59,480 bases of DNA from an uncultured bacterium (GTDB lineage Bacteria > Verrucomicrobiota > Kiritimatiellia > RFP12 > UBA1067). The position numbers were made by a program, and so were the translations under genes. The stretch covers positions 1 through 59,480 of the forward strand of contig CADCGZ010000022.1 in assembly GCA_902801025.1 (NCBI GenBank), given 5' to 3'. Each line of letters begins with the position of its first letter. The first letter of the stretch is position 1. Of this stretch, positions 34,778 to 43,690 are shown piece after piece. Below the pieces are notes generated by a model that saw nothing but the letters and a program-made list of their open reading frames with translations, made no database searches and was not told the origin of the DNA.

Positions 34778-35010
34778 GACTGTTCCTTTCGTATTTCACA
34801 TAATCTTCGCCCCACGCGACCCTCGCATAGGATACTAAGCGCGATTTTAGTTTATCAAATTACCGGTCAACTCCGCAAGTGGGGTGGCCGGACACACAGC
34901 CCAATGTAGCGCCAGATGCCGTTACCAATGGCTATTCGATTGGGTGACGAGGAAGCAATATGCTATTCATGGTTGTTTTCCTTATTTATAGCTGCTATAT
35001 CGTTTTATGG

Positions 35011-35349
35011 TTAGGCATCGCAGAATATTTCGCTTGCGGGTATCCACTCGTCATCTTCGCAGGCGCGAACGCGTCGGTGGAAAATTTTGACGCGCCGCGC
35101 GCGCTTGACCTTGTTTTCGACTTCACGCGCCGCCGATTCGGCCGCCCGACTGGCGACAATCTTCTGCGCCTCTCCACTGGAGACGCCGTAGATGCGCATC
35201 ATCATCTTCACCTTTGTCTGCTCGAAGGCATCGACTTCAACTTTTGCCGCGCGCCCCCTCTTCTTTCTGGCATTCTTGGCTGCACGCCTCTCGCGGATGT
35301 CTTGCATGATTTCGGCAGCCCTCGCACGCCTCTCGTCCTCGTTTTTCAT
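35011..35349 (-). CDS. Small basic MRIYGV-family protein (copy 3)
   Basis: A protein of 112 residues starts MKNEDERRARAAEIMQDI. Core: TKVKMMMRIYGVSSGEAQKI; end: DDEWIPASEIFCDA. It is a close paralogue of 32648-32983 over most of its length and of 14464-14772 in the core. The N-terminal third is highly basic (KNARKKRGRAAK). Copies 2 and 3 differ mainly in the basic part. A nucleic acid- or ribosome-binding role is possible but not shown. Confidence 0.8.
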   Translation of the reverse strand: MKNEDERRARAAEIMQDIRERRAAKNARKKRGRAAKVEVDAFEQTKVKMMMRIYGVSSGEAQKIVASRAAESAAREVENKVKRARRVKIFHRRVRACEDDEWIPASEIFCDA

Positions 35350-35438
35350 ACACCCCCACTTTGACTTGTTCTTAGAGTTCCTTTTGCATTTCTCACGGCC
35401 CACTTCTGCGTCACGCACCCCGCGCCGCAAACACAACT

Positions 35439-35495
35439 ATTGTACCACACGACCAGCCAATTCCAAAGGGGGTTCCAAAAGTTTTTTGAAAAAGT
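35439..35495 (-). repeat. Dispersed promoter module, copy 2
   Basis: TTGGAA at 35466-35461, 16-base spacer, TACAAT at 35444-35439, again preceded by TTTTGGAACCCCC. It is the likely promoter of the gene at 35349, with a leader of about 80 bases. Confidence 0.6.
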
Positions 35496-35605
35496 CACTG
35501 TGCCTTCGGCGACGAGCCGCGACTAAACATAATCTAGGGGCATCCCACATGTTATCTCAAACATGTGTTCGCTTTATCAAAATATCACCCTACCTCTCAA
35601 ATAGC

Positions 35606-35758
35606 CTACACCTTACAATTCAGGCACTTCCCGAGGTTCGGGTTCGCCACCGCGACCTTCAGGAACTTGAACGGATCCTTCCGCTCGGCCCGCAATTCCT
35701 CAACAAGCTTCTCCGCCAGATCCTCGATCCGGCTACCATGATTGATTTTCAAGGACAT
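35606..35758 (-). pseudogene. 5' shard of recC (copy B)
   Basis: Fifty residues starting MSLKINHGSRIEDLAEKL, then PFKFLKVAVANPNLGK and a stop. It matches the first 48 residues of RecC (MSLKIYCGSRIENLAEKL, VVVPNGNLAKW). A GAGGAG box and ATG are intact. The DNA around AGCCGGAT and GATCTGGCGGAGAAGCT is nearly the same as in copy A at 36402-36518, giving direct repeats on both sides of the 191-residue gene. Confidence 0.8.
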
Positions 35759-35779
35759 TGTATGATTTCTCCTCAGTCG

Positions 35780-36355
35780 TTACGATTCCTCTTTGAATTT
35801 ATAGATGCAACACTCGTCAAGATACCAATCTGCCGCATCTTTGCAAACATTGAATTTCTCGCACAAGAACGCGATGCACTCGTCTTTTGTCAATTTGCCA
35901 CCACTCTCTTGCGCCATCAACTCCTCACATAGCGATTCCTCATCTGTATGGAATAACTCATAGCAGTCCCGCGAGAGTCTCTTCGATTCCTCAGAACGGA
36001 TATCCTCGACCTCGATCCCCTTGTCGATCAGATCACTCAGGATTTCCTCTGTCGTCGGACGCATACATAAACTAAGCCGACCAAAAATATCATCTTCCTC
36101 TTTGATTTCCGGACACCACCCTTCCAAAAATGCCTGAAGAAACTTATCGGCAAAATCGCTTCCATACTTTTCCGAAATAGCAGTCCGTCGATCAGCATAG
36201 GAATCACCAGCCGCATGCATGGTACGTGCTACATCCCCAATTGGGATTCTGTTCTCGCCGTCCCAGACCGACACCTGGAATTTCTCATCATCATGTGGAT
36301 AGCCCGCATAAATGTAATGAACGTCCGACAACACGATCTTCAATTTACATTCCAT
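35780..36355 (-). CDS. Acidic protein of unknown function between two recC shards
   Basis: The 191-residue protein starts MECKLKIVLSDVHYIYAG. It is acidic, with Cys spread through the C-terminal half (RDCYELFH, ESLCEELM, DECIAFLCEKFNVCKDA, DECCIYKF). No family recognised. It is moderately AT-rich. Direct repeats made of recC 5' ends stand on both sides, as if the gene entered as a cassette by recombination at that sequence. Confidence 0.7.
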   Translation of the reverse strand: MECKLKIVLSDVHYIYAGYPHDDEKFQVSVWDGENRIPIGDVARTMHAAGDSYADRRTAISEKYGSDFADKFLQAFLEGWCPEIKEEDDIFGRLSLCMRPTTEEILSDLIDKGIEVEDIRSEESKRLSRDCYELFHTDEESLCEELMAQESGGKLTKDECIAFLCEKFNVCKDAADWYLDECCIYKFKEES

Positions 36356-36401
36356 GGCTTTCTTCCCTCGTGTTTCGACCTTGTACTAAATCTGCGCCTT
36401 C

Positions 36402-36518
36402 ATCTTGAGCCAGTTGCCGAGAACGGCCCTTTAGCGGCCCGCTCGCCCTTCATCTCCTCGACTAGCTTCTCCGCCAGATCCTCAATCCGGCTAACAGTAT
36501 AGATTTTCAAGGACATCC
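36402..36518 (-). pseudogene. 5' shard of recC (copy A), frameshifted
   Basis: Starts MSLKIYTVSRIEDLAEKL, then after about 31 codons the frame slips: the stop at 36402 follows FSATGSR, while the next frame continues VLGNWLKMKAQI, matching RecC GNLAKWLQIRMF. It is therefore a decayed piece of a recC start, not a designed small gene. Confidence 0.8.
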
Positions 36519-36561
36519 GCTTCTACTTATATTTCCTCTGCGGCACGGGCGCTGGCAGTGG

Positions 36562-39381
36562 TTAATTCGTTGGCACAACCTCAATTGTATACCCCAATTG
36601 TCGCGCGATTAGGATGACACGATCAAATTCAGGACTAGCCCCCCATTGATTTGACACAACCAACTCGCAATTAGCTAAGTGCAGTCTGTATTCATTGTCC
36701 ATGTACCAACGTGTCTCATCTCTATTAACGACATCTGCCTCTGGCCTTATTGCTATGCCGTATCGACCCTTCAGGTCTCTGGGGAATATCTCATAAAATT
36801 GCTCTTCCGTGCAATTTGGATTGTCTGCTACATACTTCAAAGCAATCGCCCTTACCAATTCGTTCTTGCACAACCTATGCTCGTAATCCCTGTTGAAGTA
36901 ATACCTGTCTGTGTTACGATGATGCGCTAGACCTTCTCCTGTTGTGTTCTCCTGGCCCATTACTGCTTCTTCAGGAGCATTATTAAATCGTCGTAATACA
37001 CAATCAGGAATCGTACCATTCCTAATCGCCGTAAGGAAATTATTCACCAAGTTGTCCGCCTGTTCTGCTGTAAGTCTATGGAACGGCAAAAGATTGTTGG
37101 GCCAAGGGTTGCTATGCCGTTGACACGCATTTGTTCTCAGCAGCCAGAAATACTTGGCGCGATCCCCCACCCCTACAGGCTCAAATAATCCATGTTCCTC
37201 ATACCCTTGGGGTAAATCACTCTTGAATTCCAACTGCGTCATACCCGCAGAAACACCGCTACCACCAGAAAGTGCTCCAATTGAAACAGCCAACCCGGCA
37301 AGAGTTATTGGATTGTCTATGGCCTCTTTATTTACCCAATGAACCTCCAGGAATTGCGCTTGCTCCTGGGCAAACAGATTACCGCCACGACCTTGTTCCT
37401 CTGCAACGCGGGACATCAAACTCTGAACCTCTCGCAACAACAGAGGCCTCTCGAGGATCTCAAAACAAGACAATGGCACCAGCCTTCCATTATATTCTCG
37501 ATAACCTTGATGGTTTGGATACAACAACCACTCTGCAATCACATCTGGTTGCTGCTGCTGTAATTCTACAAACGAACGGAACTTCGACCAGACATCTTCA
37601 AGGCTTGCCAGGAATTCTTCGTCTAGTTGCGCATTGCGCCAATCCTCATGACATGCGGCAAGTACAGCGCTAATCTTGTATCCGGCCTCGGTCATTCGCG
37701 TCCTGTCAGACCGCTTAAAATCTTCAATTGCCCATAGAATTGCCTCCGTCCGAGAGCGCAAGGCTTCATCGGCGGTGCGCAAGAACCTATCTTTGGCGAC
37801 CTCCTCATCAGGAATCAAGGCATCAGAAATCTGGTTGTGGTATCCAAGAATACAATCACTAAGTTTTATCTTGACATTATTGCCAGACAAAACATCCGCA
37901 AATTGTATTGCCTTTGCAACCAATGTGTTAATTGACTTCTGAATACTTTTGACAGAAATCAGATTACGTATATACCTTGCGAAGCGAATCAATTCACTAG
38001 CATCATAGTCAAATGTCTCAGTATCGGAGTCATATTGATTGGACATCCACCGCAGCAACGGCAACACCCACATCGCATCTTGTTGGAACGAATTCCCATC
38101 TGCTTTCTCACCCAACAATGAACTTGGAACATACTTCTGCAAGGACGCACCATTACAAACAACATCAGCATTCTCAACACAATTTAATAGTTCCCCAAGT
38201 GCAGCAAACGACCTTTTGATCAACAGGAATCCAATACCAGTCTCAGGAGCGAACATTGTATCTTTCAATTCAAACTTACGCTTCTCACCCCTGACCTGAT
38301 TCTGCAGAGCTGCACGAAATTCCTCAATTTCCAAAGCATTCTCGTTTACCATGCCATTATTGGCATGACCAATCCACCGTTCATAACGATCAAGTAAATA
38401 TACCCAACGGAAAAATTTCTGCACGCCGGCATCTGCTGTCAATTCTCCTGGAATACGATGTGTCCAGAAGAAATCATAAATGCCTTCAAATGTGCGGCCG
38501 ACTTCATTTGCCCGATCCTCACCAACCCCTTGGAACACACGGGCTCGAATAATTTCTGCGGGCGTCAAGCCCTTCCCTCTACCATTCATGGTAATGTATA
38601 GTTTCTCGCCCTGTATTGTATTCCGAACTACATAAAGCCAGAAATGCAGATTGTTGGTAAAATAATCATAACACTCTGAACTCCCGTCGCGCCCTGCCCA
38701 TATAAAATCCCACTGCTTTAAAGCATTTACCATGGAACATATAGAGATGTCGGTACGATATTCTGTCAAATACCATGTCATATCATCGATGGCGGAAAAA
38801 TCAAAATGATCATTGCCCGCAACCTTATCCACCAATGTCTGGAAAAATGTGGCTGTACGCTGACGGACTCTGAAAGCAAAGTGCAACTCTGTACTATGGC
38901 CCATTGCGGCAAGAAATTCCGTCATTCTACCAGACTTTCTAGCCATATACAACCACAACAGTACCAGCGTTGTCAAGCGTTGCTGTCCATCAATCAAATA
39001 CCCCGGCAACGCAAAATTCACAGCCGCATTTGCGTACGCTGGCAAATAAGCATATATAAACCCCACGTTTGATTCTACGGCATTTCCACGAGCATTCAAT
39101 ACTTGCCGTTCGGCAATTCCACGAAGTTGATCATCTTCTATGACTATACCCCTGTCTGCCATCTCATCCCGAAGCCTTGACATGGTTTCATTCACTTCTG
39201 AATTATAATTCAGGTATCCGTCATATCCTTTCAATATATCGGTGTAAAATCCATTAAGAACGTCACGGCCTATAATTGGATCTCCCCAAACATACTCACG
39301 TTGTATCTCGGGAATAATAAGCCTATAGCGAGAAAAGAGTTCACACAGAGACATCTTCTTAATTGCATTGTCATTAGCCAT
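36562..39381 (-). CDS. DUF262 protein, defence-type, 939 residues
   Basis: The N-terminal DUF262 domain shows IPEIQREYVWGDP (about 24-36) and YLIDGQQRLTTLVLLWLYMA (about 127-146); the DGQQR site is the ParB-like NTP-binding motif of GmrS/SspE-type proteins. KLYITMNGRGKGLTPAEIIRA follows, as in the family. No DUF1524 His-Ile-x-Pro-Gln nuclease motif is seen. The C-terminal 120 residues (RLCKNELVRAIALKYVADNP, YEIFPRDLKGRYGIA, LVVSNQWG) recall an accessory domain I associate with restriction-type proteins. The ATG overlaps the previous gene by 8 bases after a GGAGG box. GC content is clearly lower than in flanking genes, a sign of transfer. Confidence 0.85.
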   Translation of the reverse strand: MANDNAIKKMSLCELFSRYRLIIPEIQREYVWGDPIIGRDVLNGFYTDILKGYDGYLNYNSEVNETMSRLRDEMADRGIVIEDDQLRGIAERQVLNARGNAVESNVGFIYAYLPAYANAAVNFALPGYLIDGQQRLTTLVLLWLYMARKSGRMTEFLAAMGHSTELHFAFRVRQRTATFFQTLVDKVAGNDHFDFSAIDDMTWYLTEYRTDISICSMVNALKQWDFIWAGRDGSSECYDYFTNNLHFWLYVVRNTIQGEKLYITMNGRGKGLTPAEIIRARVFQGVGEDRANEVGRTFEGIYDFFWTHRIPGELTADAGVQKFFRWVYLLDRYERWIGHANNGMVNENALEIEEFRAALQNQVRGEKRKFELKDTMFAPETGIGFLLIKRSFAALGELLNCVENADVVCNGASLQKYVPSSLLGEKADGNSFQQDAMWVLPLLRWMSNQYDSDTETFDYDASELIRFARYIRNLISVKSIQKSINTLVAKAIQFADVLSGNNVKIKLSDCILGYHNQISDALIPDEEVAKDRFLRTADEALRSRTEAILWAIEDFKRSDRTRMTEAGYKISAVLAACHEDWRNAQLDEEFLASLEDVWSKFRSFVELQQQQPDVIAEWLLYPNHQGYREYNGRLVPLSCFEILERPLLLREVQSLMSRVAEEQGRGGNLFAQEQAQFLEVHWVNKEAIDNPITLAGLAVSIGALSGGSGVSAGMTQLEFKSDLPQGYEEHGLFEPVGVGDRAKYFWLLRTNACQRHSNPWPNNLLPFHRLTAEQADNLVNNFLTAIRNGTIPDCVLRRFNNAPEEAVMGQENTTGEGLAHHRNTDRYYFNRDYEHRLCKNELVRAIALKYVADNPNCTEEQFYEIFPRDLKGRYGIAIRPEADVVNRDETRWYMDNEYRLHLANCELVVSNQWGASPEFDRVILIARQLGYTIEVVPTN

Positions 39382-41470
39382 TGATAACCTCCTGGAAAAA
39401 TTCTCCTAATTGTGCAGCCATATCCTCGCGATTTCGCAAGATGGAATGCTGGCTCCATGCATCAAAGTCATCAGCTTCGTCCTCTGTTGCCAATGGAAAT
39501 TCTTTCGCGAACACAGATCTTGTATGCAATCGAATCGAACGATTATTTCTATAGTCAGCAAGTATTCTCGTTCGTTTATCAACATAGAAATTGTTGCCAT
39601 AACTTCTATTAGTCTGCAGGTTCAGGAGAACTATGTTTCCAAGAGAGTTGATATCAATACCACAAGTTTCAACTACAAAAGAATTGATTCGTTCCTTGAC
39701 ATATGATCTAATGCCGTTCTCATCATCAATAAGTCTTCTAAACCAATCATAGGTAATTCCATTTATAGGGAATGGAGGTTCTGCAGCAATTACGGCATCC
39801 TCCCCATTGCGCCAATGGTTTGCCCAACGCTCCAAAAGTTCTTTTTCTTCCAACCCCAAAGTATTTCTTAGCCTAATCAGATTCCAATACGCTCCCATCT
39901 TTTGCCTGATAGCATTCTCATTTCCTCGCAAATCTTCTTCGGCAATTGGCGTCTGGGGGAATATATGCTCTTTGTCTTCTTTAATAGAATCAAAGAAAAG
40001 AGGCTCCATGTGCGTTGCAAGCGGATTATTCACAACATCCATACCAACTGGCTTAGCGTAATTAATAACATCAATCAAGATCAGAAAACGTTTGACGTCC
40101 GTGTCGTTCTCGTACCAATTGAACAATCTATCGTCAACAATCCTGTGCTTCCAATCACTAAATCGAACCGATCGTGCTGGCAATTCATTCGGGCGTCCTT
40201 CTTCACGGAATGTCTTATCAAACATCCATTCCTTCAGCTTCTTATAAAATCCTTGCCTGCTACGTTCTTGCTGCCAAGAACCATAAACATCCCGGAACTT
40301 AATAGTGGTCTGTGCAAGAAGAAAACCGACATAGTGATAAATTGCCTTGTCATCATACCAGTCTTTCATAGTCTCGTGAAAACGCTTGATCTCTTCAAAT
40401 TGTGCTATCGATGCGTGTCTTGGGTCTGCCGCGCTCTCGGGACTCTCAAAAAAATCAAGTAGTATCTGATTTCTGCCCTTGCTTAATGTATATAGTCGAT
40501 ACAATAAGTTTATAGGATACTTGGCAACATCAAATATTCCGTCGGGATCTTCAACTGTGTCGAAATAAGCAAAGTATCTGGCCCTTTCAAGGTTACTCCA
40601 CCATAGATTCATCATGTCAAGTTCAAGTCCAGCCTTCACTCGACATTCGTTAAGACGGATTTCCTTTTCAACTTCACCATATCCATCAACACTTTCGCGA
40701 GAAACATTCGTAATGAAAATTCCGCGCAACAGATCCGCGCCATCTAAAGGCACTCTCAACCCATTGATCTTTGAGAAGATAGCCGACTCAGAAACGTTTT
40801 CGACTATGTTCTCTATGAACTTCACATCATTGAGATATTTTCTTGTAAATAACCGTTTATTTTGGCTGGACTCCGCAAGAAAATAAGAGGCGACAACCAT
40901 TGCCGCACAGTACAGGTGGAATATGTCTTGATGATTTCTACCGATTTCATTCTGCCCATTCCAAATCTCAACACGCCTCCTGAACAATTCGTGTAATCTG
41001 CGCGTCCGCTGTTCTTCTGGCATCCTTTCTTTCCAAACAACATCCTGCAATTCTGCGTTCTGCGTTTCTTGCCATATTTTCCCAGACACAATCTCCGTCT
41101 GTAAGAACTCATCCGTAATCTGCCGGACACCATACTTTAATTTCCCTGCTAGCAGAGGAACCTCAATGTCAGGATCATCCACCCTGTCAACAAAGCGCCT
41201 AAGATAGGAGATAATAACTATTGATGTGGTAAGTCGCTGTTGCCCATCAACGACATTATAAATGGGATTCCCATCAGCATCAGCCCCATTAGGTACGAGC
41301 GTAATATTCTGAAGACAATAATAAGGCAAGTTATCTGGCGTGAACCCTGAGACGTCCTCAAGTAACTTTCGGACCTCGCCCACACTCCATTTGTAGCCGC
41401 GCTGATAATCCGGCATACAGAGCCGACATGAAGAGTTCATCAATTCAAAAATCGATTTCTCCTGAGCCAT
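39374..41470 (-). CDS. DUF262-DUF1524 protein, GmrSD-like, 698 residues
   Basis: DUF262 part: MPDYQRGYKWSVGEVRKLL (about 19-37) and YNVVDGQQRLTTSIVIISYL. C-terminal part: DSIKEDKEHIFPQTP at about residue 500 is the HNH-like His-Ile-x-Pro-Gln motif of DUF1524, followed by YWNLIRLRNTLGLEEKELL. In GmrSD and SspE the DUF262 domain senses or hydrolyses nucleotides and the DUF1524 domain cuts modified phage DNA. The gene follows the small gene at 41498 by 27 bases and overlaps the next DUF262 gene, so the three form one operon. Confidence 0.88.
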   Translation of the reverse strand: MAQEKSIFELMNSSCRLCMPDYQRGYKWSVGEVRKLLEDVSGFTPDNLPYYCLQNITLVPNGADADGNPIYNVVDGQQRLTTSIVIISYLRRFVDRVDDPDIEVPLLAGKLKYGVRQITDEFLQTEIVSGKIWQETQNAELQDVVWKERMPEEQRTRRLHELFRRRVEIWNGQNEIGRNHQDIFHLYCAAMVVASYFLAESSQNKRLFTRKYLNDVKFIENIVENVSESAIFSKINGLRVPLDGADLLRGIFITNVSRESVDGYGEVEKEIRLNECRVKAGLELDMMNLWWSNLERARYFAYFDTVEDPDGIFDVAKYPINLLYRLYTLSKGRNQILLDFFESPESAADPRHASIAQFEEIKRFHETMKDWYDDKAIYHYVGFLLAQTTIKFRDVYGSWQQERSRQGFYKKLKEWMFDKTFREEGRPNELPARSVRFSDWKHRIVDDRLFNWYENDTDVKRFLILIDVINYAKPVGMDVVNNPLATHMEPLFFDSIKEDKEHIFPQTPIAEEDLRGNENAIRQKMGAYWNLIRLRNTLGLEEKELLERWANHWRNGEDAVIAAEPPFPINGITYDWFRRLIDDENGIRSYVKERINSFVVETCGIDINSLGNIVLLNLQTNRSYGNNFYVDKRTRILADYRNNRSIRLHTRSVFAKEFPLATEDEADDFDAWSQHSILRNREDMAAQLGEFFQEVING

Positions 41471-41497
41471 AATACCTCCTGTTTTTGTTAGAACATC

Positions 41498-41935
41498 CTA
41501 CCAGAAAAAGCGTTTTGCAATGCTATCGCGTACTATCTCCCACTGGCGGTGAGCTAGATCAATCTCCTCTGCAAGAATCATGCCACCATTCTCCAGATGT
41601 CGCCAGAAAGCTTCTAGTTTGTTAAAAGCAGCCTGAAAAGCCCCATTTCCACTGTTCGTACGCTGCGTAGTCTTAAACGCATCAGTCGCCCTAAGAATAT
41701 TCAACACCCTGCAAACTTCTTGACACCCTCTTAGTTCAAAAAGATTATAAGGACCTTCATACTGCTCAGTCCGTAACCGCGACACATATTCAAATGTCAG
41801 ATGCATGGCGTATTTTCGTCTATTCGAATCCTTCATTCGTTCTCCTCGCTTAGTCGCAGTTGCAAGCCAAGCGATGAAGGCAATCGCGACATCTTCTGAC
41901 GAAGCCACCACCAGATCATTTATCGTAATGTCCAT
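41498..41935 (-). CDS. Small first gene of the DUF262 operon
   Basis: The 145-residue protein starts MDITINDLVVASSEDVAIAF, with AAAGGA 9 bases before the ATG. It looks all-helical, with aromatic residues (FEYVSRLRTEQYEGPYNLFEL, LEAFWRHLENGG). No family recognised. AT-rich like the two DUF262 genes behind it, so it likely came with them and may be their regulator, sensor or immunity partner. Confidence 0.75.
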   Translation of the reverse strand: MDITINDLVVASSEDVAIAFIAWLATATKRGERMKDSNRRKYAMHLTFEYVSRLRTEQYEGPYNLFELRGCQEVCRVLNILRATDAFKTTQRTNSGNGAFQAAFNKLEAFWRHLENGGMILAEEIDLAHRQWEIVRDSIAKRFFW

Positions 41936-41948
41936 TCCAATTATCCTT

Positions 41949-42077
41949 TCAGTTTCTGATGAATATCATTTTACCGCCGGCATGGTTGACAACGAGGGTG
42001 GAATTGCTGAAGAAGTCACAGCCGATCACGCCTTCGGACGGGATGGCATCGCCTGTAAGTATGCGTAGTTTCTTCAC
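41949..42077 (-). pseudogene. C-terminal shard of an aspartic-protease-like gene
   Basis: Forty-two codons end SEGVIGCDFFSNSTLVV, HAGGKMIFIRN, stop. This matches the end of the protein at 42897-43517 (PEGVIGYDFFNNFTLVI, VGGKMTFIKN). A GTG at 42077 could start it, but no active-site motif is left. Confidence 0.75.
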
Positions 42078-42100
42078 GTTCGTTTCTCTTCGCAAAGCAA

Positions 42101-42337
42101 TCACGCGGGCCAGATGATTTTACCGTTTTCTTCCGAGAAGACCTTTCTGTTGAGAAGCTGCCCGTATATCTTCTCAGCAGTTTCATCGGTTATCTCGGCC
42201 TTGAAATTGAAGGCATTCTTGATGCCGTTGATAACGCCCGACTTCTTCCCGGGGCGTAGCTTGACCACCTTTGGCCTGCAGTACTCCGCGCAGTCCAGCA
42301 GTGTCATCTTCACCATTATCGTTTCTGGCTCGTTCAT
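42101..42337 (-). CDS. Small protein of unknown function, 78 residues
   Basis: Starts MNEPETIMVKMTLLDCAEYC; later GKKSGVINGIKNAFNFKA and a winged-helix-like end (EKIYGQLLNRKVFSEENGKIIW). The last part could be a small wing, so a DNA-binding role is conceivable. The ribosome binding site is weak. Confidence 0.5.
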   Translation of the reverse strand: MNEPETIMVKMTLLDCAEYCRPKVVKLRPGKKSGVINGIKNAFNFKAEITDETAEKIYGQLLNRKVFSEENGKIIWPA

Positions 42338-42399
42338 GTTCTTGTACTTTCAATCGAGTTAGTTCATTTGTCGTTATGCCGAATCACAAATCGTTTCGG

Positions 42400-42879
42400 T
42401 CACACTTCAAATCGATCTACATTAGGAATTTTCTCCCATACCGCTTTGCAGGTGCGGCGAGATTCTGCAATATTCAATTTAAACAAGCCGATGAACCTAT
42501 AATACCACATGCCATTGCTATGTTCTTTTGCGAACACCGCCCGATCCTTGTGTTCATCAATGCGCGCCTCTACATGCAGACGGGATTTCTCGTGATCCTC
42601 ATTAGACTCTAGAATCCGCTGATTAGCATTAAGGAATTCATTAATCCAACCACCTGTCTTATTCCCTTCCGCTGGCCACCAAATGACAATCTCTGGTCGA
42701 TGAGGACACACCGCCGCCCCTTTCCAACCAAAGCCGCGACGAATGCTGCCATGCCCCGCCAAGGGCAGCCCAAATGTCTCGGCAATATCCTTGATTGTTC
42801 TTATGGCATCACCATCTGCAACACTTACAAAACCCTTCCTCTGAAAATATGATGCAGGTTGAACATTTGGACTAATCAT
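42400..42879 (-). CDS. Unknown protein, 159 residues, related in outline to 58400-59152
   Basis: ATG 42879 (MISPNVQPASYFQRKGF) has a GGAAAAC box; longer readings lack one. Visible blocks: DAIRTIKDIAETFGLPLAGHG, AVCPHRPEIVIWWPAEGN, WINEFLNAN, DRAVFAKEHSNGMWYYRFIG, then LFKL and VWEKI. The order IV-WW-P, FAKE, WYYRFIG looks like a small barrel. The protein at 58400 shows a similar succession (VFWREERAG, WYKSYGTF, VVYRRIS). Function unknown. It lies 17 bases after the aspartic-protease-like gene and is probably co-transcribed. Confidence 0.65.
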   Translation of the reverse strand: MISPNVQPASYFQRKGFVSVADGDAIRTIKDIAETFGLPLAGHGSIRRGFGWKGAAVCPHRPEIVIWWPAEGNKTGGWINEFLNANQRILESNEDHEKSRLHVEARIDEHKDRAVFAKEHSNGMWYYRFIGLFKLNIAESRRTCKAVWEKIPNVDRFEV

Positions 42880-42896
42880 TCTCGTTTTCCTTTCCG

Positions 42897-43517
42897 TTAG
42901 TTTTTGATGAATGTCATCTTTCCGCCGACGCGGTCGATGACGAGGGTGAAGTTGTTGAAGAAGTCGTAGCCGATTACGCCCTCGGGAGGGACGGCGCAAC
43001 CGTTCGGGTTCGCCTTGTTGTCGCAGGCGTCACCGCAGAGGATCTCGAACTGGTGGCCCGCGAACTCGCACGGGACGCGGCGCATCGGCGCCGTCCAAGG
43101 CCTGCCGTCAAAAGCGCACTCGTCGGCGGTGCCGCCGGAAGGAAATTCCTTCGAAAGGTTATGCACATACGAGAACGCCGCGCCGGTGTCTATGTAGCGC
43201 ATGCCCTCCATGCCACCGACCGTCATCTTCACGAGCCAGCCAGGCCATTGGCAATTCTCGCGGATTTCGACTGGTAGGGTTTCGCCGCCCTCAAGCGGAA
43301 TCGGCTCGTCGGATGTCGTGATCTCGCTGTTGCGGTAGTCGAACTTCGTGTACCGCTTCAACGCCTGTATGCCCGCGAAGTGAAGTCCGGGGATCTCGAA
43401 GAATTTCTGCACCCCAGATTCAGCCGACATGAATGCGCCTGGAAAGCCGGTGTCGAGAAAACACCGCTTCCCGCCGATTTCAACAATCGGAACCTTTTTG
43501 ATTAATTCGAATTTCAT
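42897..43517 (-). CDS. Pepsin-like protein with two DTG sites
   Basis: A protein of 206 residues starts MKFELIKKVPIVEIGGKRCF. It has FLDTGFPGAFMS at about residues 20-31 and RYIDTGAAFSYVH at about 100-112, each the hydrophobic-hydrophobic-Asp-Thr-Gly motif of aspartic proteases. It ends EGVIGYDFFNNFTLVID, a hydrophobic-Gly block like the psi-loop motif of the fold. Two such sites in one chain recall a two-lobed pepsin rather than a dimeric retropepsin. ATG 43517 is chosen because the related kinase protein aligns from there. Neither ATG has a clear ribosome binding site; a TGGTATAAT box is at 43587. No signal peptide, so it acts in the cytosol. Confidence 0.75.
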   Translation of the reverse strand: MKFELIKKVPIVEIGGKRCFLDTGFPGAFMSAESGVQKFFEIPGLHFAGIQALKRYTKFDYRNSEITTSDEPIPLEGGETLPVEIRENCQWPGWLVKMTVGGMEGMRYIDTGAAFSYVHNLSKEFPSGGTADECAFDGRPWTAPMRRVPCEFAGHQFEILCGDACDNKANPNGCAVPPEGVIGYDFFNNFTLVIDRVGGKMTFIKN

Positions 43518-43586
43518 GATATTATCAACAACCCCGACCATCTTGGAATCTTACTTCATCCGCACATCGCCGTTTCTTATGCTTGG

Positions 43587-43595
43587 ATTATACCA
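43587..43595 (-). promoter_or_regulatory. Extended -10 box before the pepsin-like gene
   Basis: TGGTATAAT, about 70 bases before ATG 43517 and 45 before the alternative ATG 43541. Confidence 0.55.
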
Positions 43596-43690
43596 AATCA
43601 ACGCACGCTCCGCAATGTGTCCGCAATGGTCTCGCGCCGACGAAGCGAAATCTCTACGGTGTCTTTCCGAAGAACCAATTGTTTGCAGAT

